Program-made: the position numbers and the translations under genes | Source of the DNA: Metopolophium dirhodum | Taxonomy: Eukaryota; Arthropoda; Insecta; Hemiptera; Aphididae | Reading direction: 5' to 3' | Assembly: GCF_019925205.1 (NCBI RefSeq) | Contig: NC_083564.1 | Location: 16,526,134-16,590,133, forward strand | DNA: 64,000 nucleotides | Shown here: piece after piece, positions 58,454 to 64,000 of the stretch | Layout of the letters: the number at the start of each line of letters is the position of its first letter | Position numbering within the stretch: the stretch's first letter is position 1 | Notes under the pieces: model-generated | What the model was told of the DNA's origin: nothing | The model's database searches: none | What the model saw: only the letters and a program-made list of their open reading frames with translations

Positions 58454-58737
58454 ATATATTATACACTATATATACATATATTACTCGATATATTATAAGC
58501 CATATAAATAAGGAAATTACTATACATATAATATATTATATAGTATATACACGCCGAATTAACCGATCTCGGCGCTTAAATTCTTCATTGTAATTAATTA
58601 TTATTATAGCGACCGAACGAAATGAAATACGCGCTGCGTTTGTTTCGTGTTTTATCGTAATCCGTTTCTCATAGAAAGACGACAATAGGCGGTAGTAAAA
58701 AATATTTTTCAGTTTTTATTAATTTTTCATTATTTAC

Positions 58738-58982
58738 CGGGCGATCCATCATTTACCGTAGTCAGACACTCATTTTTTTTAAAACAATTAATGTTTTTGA
58801 AAACATATTTTTTTTTACAATTTTAAGTCGTTAAAAAAAACATTATTTTAATATAATGTATTTTTAAAATTTCTTATCGAAATAAATTTTTAATGCATGT
58901 TTAATTCCTTATTCCAAAGCATAATATCTCTTGAAGTATTTTGATACATAAAAATTGCATTTTGGACGATGAGTTATATATA
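58738..58982. repeat. Dispersed repeat family F2, copy 3 (left part)
   Basis: GGGCGATCCATCATTTACCG is followed by CACTCATTTTTTTTAAAACA, TTTTTGAAAACATATTTTTT and TTACAATTTTAAGTCGTTAA, then TTAATGCATGTTTAATTCCT and GAAGTATTTTGATACATAAA. This is the same order as at 24.69-24.95 kb. The distal part is missing. Confidence 0.6.
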
Positions 58983-60339
58983 TATCAGTGATTCTACATA
59001 GTAACTTCATGATTCTATTAAAATATTTAATAAATAACTGAAATAATATCAGTTACAGGATACTCACATTATAAAGAAATAAAAACCTAGTGTAGACGTG
59101 AGAACTAATTTATCACTTTCTAGCCCTTAGAATTTCACATAGTAAATGTGTAAAAAATTTTCTTTTTAGAAGTATCTTGACTATATGTATTTGGTCTAAA
59201 TAATATAAATACCTTTGGGGCCATAAAAAATAGATGATTGGACATTGTAACTATTATTTCACTAACCGATGTTATAAATAATAAAAGTCTTAATTCAAAA
59301 TGAAAAAATACCTCAAATTTTAACTTTATTTTAAAATAAATTGTTGGTCTATTCCTATATTGTCCCCGTTGTAGAAACCTATATACTATTATTTTTGAAG
59401 TTAAATTAACTTCCAAAATAAAGTTCAAGTTTATCTGGAACACGAGCAATTATTATATGGTAATTCATATTAAATATATTACGTCATCTTAGCTCATTCC
59501 GAAGTCTGCAGTTATGTGCAGCTAGTATTTTCTTTACATCTATGTGCACCATGCAATGGACCCTTACCGTCCAATGCCGTATAAACCACCTATTCAAATT
59601 TAGCTTCCACCTGAACCGCATTACTTTAAAATATAGTTGGGGCCTCCGATATTATAGTTATTAAAGTATCAAAAATAGCAATATGGCATAAAGATTGTAG
59701 CCAGGATTTTTCTTTGGGGCGTATGCGTGGGCTGATAATTTGTTATATTAAGGAGAGACTTATAACTAGGATCATTCATAAATTTGGTATGCTGATGCTG
59801 TGGGTATGTAGTATTTTCAACTTTTGCATTAACTTTAGCAATAAAAATCGCAATTTTAATACATAAGTATTATAATTCAACTAGACCGCTGCGCCCTAGA
59901 CATAGTATATTATAATGATACTCACACAAAAACCATGTTTGGACAGCTAAAGACGTATTTGAAATTTTATCGTATATTATAATCACAACAATGAATCTGT
60001 TTTTGAATATAAATAAGTAAGTAGGTAGATACCTAGCAATAGAGTTTCTTTCGAAGAAGAAGCCTCAGCATTTTTTTTTGCACCACGGGGTACCCTGCAG
60101 AGTTCAAGATTCGGCACTACTGATTGCTATAATACTGCTTCACAAAACACAAACATTATAGGATATTTTATGTTGCGTCTATTATGATGGAGGGGGGAGG
60201 GGTTTCCGGAGAAGTAAAATATTTTTAAAACGGTCTCGTCGCGCAGACTTAGATTCACGTTACGATTACAAAAAACGCCACCTAAAGACGTCGACCCGAT
60301 TTTCGCGTTTTTGTCCTACATAAAAATGCGTACGCTTCT
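58983..60339. other. AT-rich interval without supported genes
   Basis: No repeat with defined ends and no convincing frame was found. The 104-codon minus frame at 59135-59449 is Phe/Ile/Leu-rich and motif-less. GAGGGGGGAGGGG near 60190 is the only notable composition change before the GC block at 60.34 kb. Confidence 0.55.
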
Positions 60340-60540
60340 GCGAAGATAATAATAATGTAGACGCCGTGAAACGGACGAGATGCGGAGGCAGCGACGGCGA
60401 CGGCGGCGGACGTTTGGCGCCAGACAGATATTCGGACTGGGCGCCAAGAAAGAGGTCCGTATATAAAAGCGGACGACCCTTCTACCCTTCGGTTTCACCG
60501 CCACCGTCACCGCTTTTGCGCGCATTCGGCATCGAATAAA
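60340..60540 (+). promoter_or_regulatory. GC-rich block with TATA box (candidate core promoter)
   Basis: About 180 bp of CpG-rich DNA (GACGGCGACGGCGGCGGACG, GCGCCAGACAG..GGGCGCC) precedes TATATAAAAG at 60460-60469. That TATA lies inside a GTCCG..CGGAC inverted pair. A TATA box would place a start near 60490-60500, where CCCTTCGGTTTCACC is found; no clear arthropod Inr (TCAGT/TCATT) is seen at that distance. Downstream DNA becomes an AT/GT microsatellite. The 69-codon minus frame across the block is arginine-rich and likely a composition artefact. Confidence 0.35.
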
Positions 60541-60617
60541 ATATTATATCTATATATATATATGAGTGTGTATATACATTTACATTCGAATCGTAGTGCT
60601 GTATACGCGCTTAAAAT

Positions 60618-60667
<50 letters not shown>

Positions 60668-60668
60668 C
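60618..60668. repeat. (AT)n(GT)n microsatellite
   Basis: An uninterrupted AT run of about 32 bases is followed by GT repeats of about 16 bases, downstream of the TATA-containing GC block. A second (AT)n tract is at about 41670-41690 and a (GTAT)-type tract at about 60558-60575. Confidence 0.95.
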
Positions 60669-61358
60669 ACTCGCTGTGTCTGTGTATATAGGAAAATAAT
60701 ATTATGCCCTACAAGAAATATTGTCTACTGTCTGTCGGAACTTTTTGTCGGAAGTTATTTCTAAATATATATACTTGGCGGGTTATCCATTTAAATGCGG
60801 CAACACTAATTTTTCGAAATTGATTTTTGTGTTCTCGAATAAAAATGTTCTTATAATAATATTATAGAACTTTCTGCAGAAGTATTTATAAAACGCTCTT
60901 CAATTTAAATTATTTTATTATGACGATATATTAGATATTTGAACAAGTCTTTCTAGACGACTCATCGAACAAATTTAAAACCTAAAAGTTGTTTTCTTTT
61001 TCCCCTTCACTTTTCTTGTCGAAAAAAATGAAAAATGAAATCGCGTTTTTAGTTCTTGATCTTATCTCAGTCATGAACTTCAGAGCCACGTCAGCTATCT
61101 ACGATTGGGGCTTAGGAGTACAGTTAGGAAATATTATTTAACACATCAATAAATTAGAACAATTTTTTTTATACTTCTTAAAAAATTTAATTATTACAAT
61201 TTTAATTTTTAAATAAGAAAAAAAAAAGTTCCTTAGCATTACCTATATAACCAATAAATGGAAGCTTGCCAAACATTATGTTTTTGTCACTGAGACATAA
61301 ATGGGCGTTAAAATGCGCGCGTACTGAAAACCTGTAATAATGTATAATACATTAATAT

Positions 61359-62570
61359 TTTAGATTCTGAGCGAAGCGATGAATGTATTGATTTTACAAT
61401 GATGTGTGTTTTAGATTCTGAGCGAAGCGATGAATGTATTGATTCTACAATGATGTATGTTTTTTTTTTTATTTTTTTTTTATTTTTGTGTCTGTCATCA
61501 CCTTTTAGGACAGTAAAAGTGCTTGGATTTTCTTCAATAGTAACTTTTCTGATAGGAAAGTGAATCTAGTTGGTACTTTGGGGGGGGTCAAAAGTAAAAA
61601 TTTCCCAGTAGTTTTCAAAAGCGACGTGCAAAACAAAAGAAAAATTAAGGAAAAACGGGAATTTTTACGCAAAATCTGTTTTCGAGAAAATCGATTTTGG
61701 TTTTTGGTGTAACTCTAAAACAAATGATCGTAGGGACATGAAATTTTGACTGAATGTTTATATTAGCATTTTCTATACACCATAAAATGTTGAAAATATT
61801 TTGACTCTTTTTGAGCTGTTTACGGCCATTGTCAGTTTTCAATTTTTTTAGTTTTTTTTTCTATAAATATCAATAAAATTTTATCTGTTGAGTAAAAAAG
61901 CTTGAAAATTTAATAGAAGGCTCCTAGGTTATTGTTTCAAAGGCAGATGAAAAAAATTAAAAATCCTTAGTCACAGTTATTATTTATAAGCATTTAAAGT
62001 TCAAATTTTGACAAAATTCGGAAAAATCACGAAAAATAGCAAATTATTTTGAGTTGAGAATTCATAAAAATTTTTCTTTTTAAATCTAAGATTTGAAAAT
62101 GTAATATAAGATTACTCATAAGTTTGTCTACCTTTATCAAAAAAAAAATGTCTACAAGAAACTTAAATTAAATTTTTATGAGCGTCTGAAATTTATATTT
62201 TTACAACATTTGATATTTACTCGATTTCTTATGTAACAATTTTCTTATTTTATTGTAATTAAAAAACGAATGACTGTAGATACTTGAAAATTTCACTGAA
62301 TGTTTATATTAGCATTTTCTATACACCATAAAATGTTGAAAATATTTTGACTCTTTTTGAGCTGTTTACGGACGTTGTCAGTTTTCAATTTTTTTAGTTT
62401 TTTTTTCTATAAATATCAATAAATTTTTATTTGTTGGGTAAAAAAGCGTGAAAATTTAATATAAGGCTCCTGATATATCGTTCTAATAGCAGTTAAAAAA
62501 TATTAAAAATACATAGGCACAATTTTTTTTTATAAGCATTTAAAGTTCAAATTTTGACAACATTTTGTCA
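61359..62570 (-). repeat. R1 dispersed repeat, long-interior copy, minus orientation, leader missing
   Basis: This starts with the R1 right end TTTTAGATTCTGAGCGAAGC, duplicated in tandem with a 51-bp period (61361 and 61412). It follows the 32.67-kb copy through ACTTTTCTGATAGGAAAGTG, TTGGTACTTTGGGGGGG, both internal units (about 61790-62010 and 62340-62560) and AGCATTTAAAGTTCAAATTT. It is cut off near 62570, before the palindrome and leader, where family F1 sequence begins. The 65-codon minus frame at 61645-61842 is repeat-derived. Confidence 0.85.
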
Positions 62571-62589
62571 ATTAAGTAAATAAGTCAAT

Positions 62590-62800
62590 TAAGTAATTGT
62601 AGAAAAGGTCAATTGAAAAACAGAATATTGTACTTCTACAGAATACTACTGACTACTGTGGCACAAAAAAAAACACAAGAATTTGAAAATATGGTCTTTA
62701 AGTATGTTCATAATATAGTCCAAAATTCTGTTAACATGAATACTGGATCATTGAAGAAAACAGAGGGTGAGCATGCTTGGTCATTCACCCTGCATATTAT
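62590..62800. mobile_element. Foldback family F1, single arm
   Basis: CAATTGAAAAACAGAATATT, ACTACTGACTACTGTGGC, CAAGAATTTGAAAATATGGT and CTTTAAGTATGTTC lead to GGGTGAGCATGCTTGGTCAT and TCACCCTG. This is the right arm and terminus of the F1 family (30.66-30.88 kb). It abuts the truncated R1 copy, so one element probably inserted into the other. The terminal GGGTGAGCATGCTTGG..TCACCC can itself form a small stem. Confidence 0.65.
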
Positions 62801-63237
62801 AGTAATAGTTTTGGATTTAAATCAAAAATACTTCTGACAAACATTTTAGTTGTAATCGAAATATATATATATGCGTTTATCGTTTTATTTTGTAACAAAT
62901 TATATTATTATAGTTTAAAGTTTAGACGAGTACTACGGTCGGAAAATGGTATACATATTTATTATTCATTTCCACGAATGACTATTATATTTAATAGAAA
63001 TTTCACAAATACATTCTATGAACTTATGCAGTTTTATTAGTTAAGTTTTAAAATAGCCGTCCATTATATTATTCCTTGGAATTGGAATAACTGATATATA
63101 CAAAAAAAACTTGTTGCTAAAACAGTTACTAAAACAGTTATTTGATGTGTAGTTAAAATAACTGCGCTGTGAAATAGATGCTGAACTGTGGTTAAGTCTG
63201 TAATTTAAGCAGACTTACCGTCTGGACCGTTCCGTAT

Positions 63238-63270
<33 letters not shown>

Positions 63271-63833
63271 TAATGTACGCGTGTTTGTTCACGATAACAT
63301 AATAATGCGCGCCGCAGTACTTACATAATATATATACTTTGGTCTCAGACGATCGAATTTTTAAACTATTTTAAACAGTGTTTGTCGTTTTATATAATAT
63401 TCCGTTTCGTAAAACCATAATTTTTTGCTCTCCAAATAGTGTACGAGTATAATATAATGATGACACAGTAATTGTGTCTGGACGTCTTCATTAACGTCTG
63501 CTTCAATGTCTAACCGTCATCTTGTCTTCCTGACAACTGACGATTTCGTGACAGCTATTTTTTGTATTGTTGCAGTGTAAGCTCTTTTTGTCATTCGTTA
63601 AAATAAAATATTCTAGACAATTTTTTATCAACAGTCCTTTTCCTTTAAACTAATGATAATGTTATTTTATTTCAACAAGACTTGAACGTGTATTGTGAAC
63701 TATCGTTATTAATAATTGACAATCGAATGCTAAAATACCTCTATCTTTTATCATTATTAATAAAGGTGTTCAAGACTTGTTTCAATTGTCCTTAACAAAT
63801 TTGAAGTCAGATGTTGTATTATTTACCAAATTT
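62801..63833. other. AT-rich interval, no gene supported
   Basis: The 87-codon frame at 62777-63040 begins in the F1 arm and has no motif. An (AAT)n microsatellite is at 63241-63271. Nothing else is recognisable before the R1 copy at 63834. Confidence 0.6.
63241..63271. repeat. (AAT)n microsatellite
   Basis: About ten AAT/ATA units are uninterrupted. Similar but shorter runs occur at 8898-8925, 13650-13672, 28172-28190 and 52883-52908. Confidence 0.95.
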
Positions 63834-64000
63834 AAAAAAAAAAACGGGTAAATGGATGTCGCTCTGCTGTACAGTAGGTTACAAAATACAAGTAGGTCAA
63901 TGTATAATGGATTGTATTAAACTTGAATTCAATGATATAATATCATTGTATAAGAAAAACGATTCTGAGCGGAGACGGTTTATCAGTCTGGATTTTTTAA
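63834..64000 (+). repeat. R1 dispersed repeat, left end, cut by window edge
   Basis: AAACGGGTAAATGGATGTCG, CTCTGCTGTACAGTAGGTTA, GTAGGTCAATGTATAATGGA, the palindrome CAATGATATAATATCATTG and GATTCTGAGCGGAGACGG are followed by TTTATCAGTCTGG. This is the short-interior variant by its GCGGAGACGG box, closest to the 4.09-kb copy (both share the TACAAAATACAAGT insertion). The remainder lies beyond the window. Confidence 0.85.

Noticed and set aside
52004..61842. Similar small peptides in R1 copies (52004-52225 plus, 61645-61842 minus)
   Set aside because: Similarity reflects shared repeat DNA; other copies carry stops and frameshifts, so no evidence of a conserved R1 protein.
1..64000. CRISPR arrays, bacterial operons, phage or endosymbiont DNA
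   Set aside because: No regularly spaced identical repeats, no Shine-Dalgarno-led gene clusters. Splice junctions and eukaryotic transposons occur throughout.
1..64000. Stand-alone functional tRNA, rRNA or snRNA genes
   Set aside because: The only tRNA-like sequence is the SINE head at 28.4 kb, whose acceptor arm does not close.

Overview
The window looks like nuclear DNA from an aphid (Aphididae; pea-aphid-like is my inference). It is very AT-rich, has long introns with ordinary GT-AG junctions, is full of short dispersed transposon relics, and encodes an insect-type TRIM9 protein. There is no sign of operons or bacterial gene structure. Only about 0.66 kb is confidently protein-coding.

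0-12.8 kb: the 3' end of a plus-strand TRIM9/TRIM67-type E3 ubiquitin ligase gene. Four exons (2815-2953, 4932-5156, 10337-10509, 10608-10727) join in phase. They encode the second half of the fibronectin-III domain and the complete B30.2/SPRY domain up to the stop codon. The RING, B-boxes, coiled coil and COS region must lie upstream of base 1. The 5.2-kb intron that splits the SPRY domain carries a dead Jockey-like LINE (5.5-8.44 kb) and a TIR element (8.48-9.35 kb). A long probable 3'UTR follows the stop.

13-41 kb: a transposon graveyard. It holds two degraded Mutator-like transposase remnants, one of them inside a 2.2-kb element with GGGGAACATGGGGCAAAGTG termini. It holds three non-autonomous hAT elements with perfect 8-bp target duplications (23073-23350, 35206-35753, 39379-39842). 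It also has a tRNA-derived SINE (minus, 28.17-28.48 kb), several LINE 3' fragments and two foldback families. A dispersed modular repeat, here called R1, recurs across the window on both strands. Embedded in this is an intronless, GC-rich 166-aa ORF (27458-27958, minus) that I do not recognise but that looks coding.

41.7-64 kb: a CpG-rich block (41.76-42.24 kb) ends in an ATG placed directly against a GTACGT splice donor. It is the best candidate for the promoter and first exon of a second plus-strand gene. No downstream exon is certain. A 46.1-kb exon-like segment, a minus-strand ORF at 58.2-58.45 kb and a GC-rich TATA-containing block at 60.35-60.54 kb are weaker candidates. The rest is AT-rich intron or intergenic DNA with more R1 and foldback copies.

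The least explained structure is R1. It has a constant 5' leader with a 19-bp palindrome, followed by a module bounded by inverted GATTCTGAGC/GCTCAGAATC boxes. At least two unrelated interiors (about 0.37 kb or about 1.2 kb) occupy that module.
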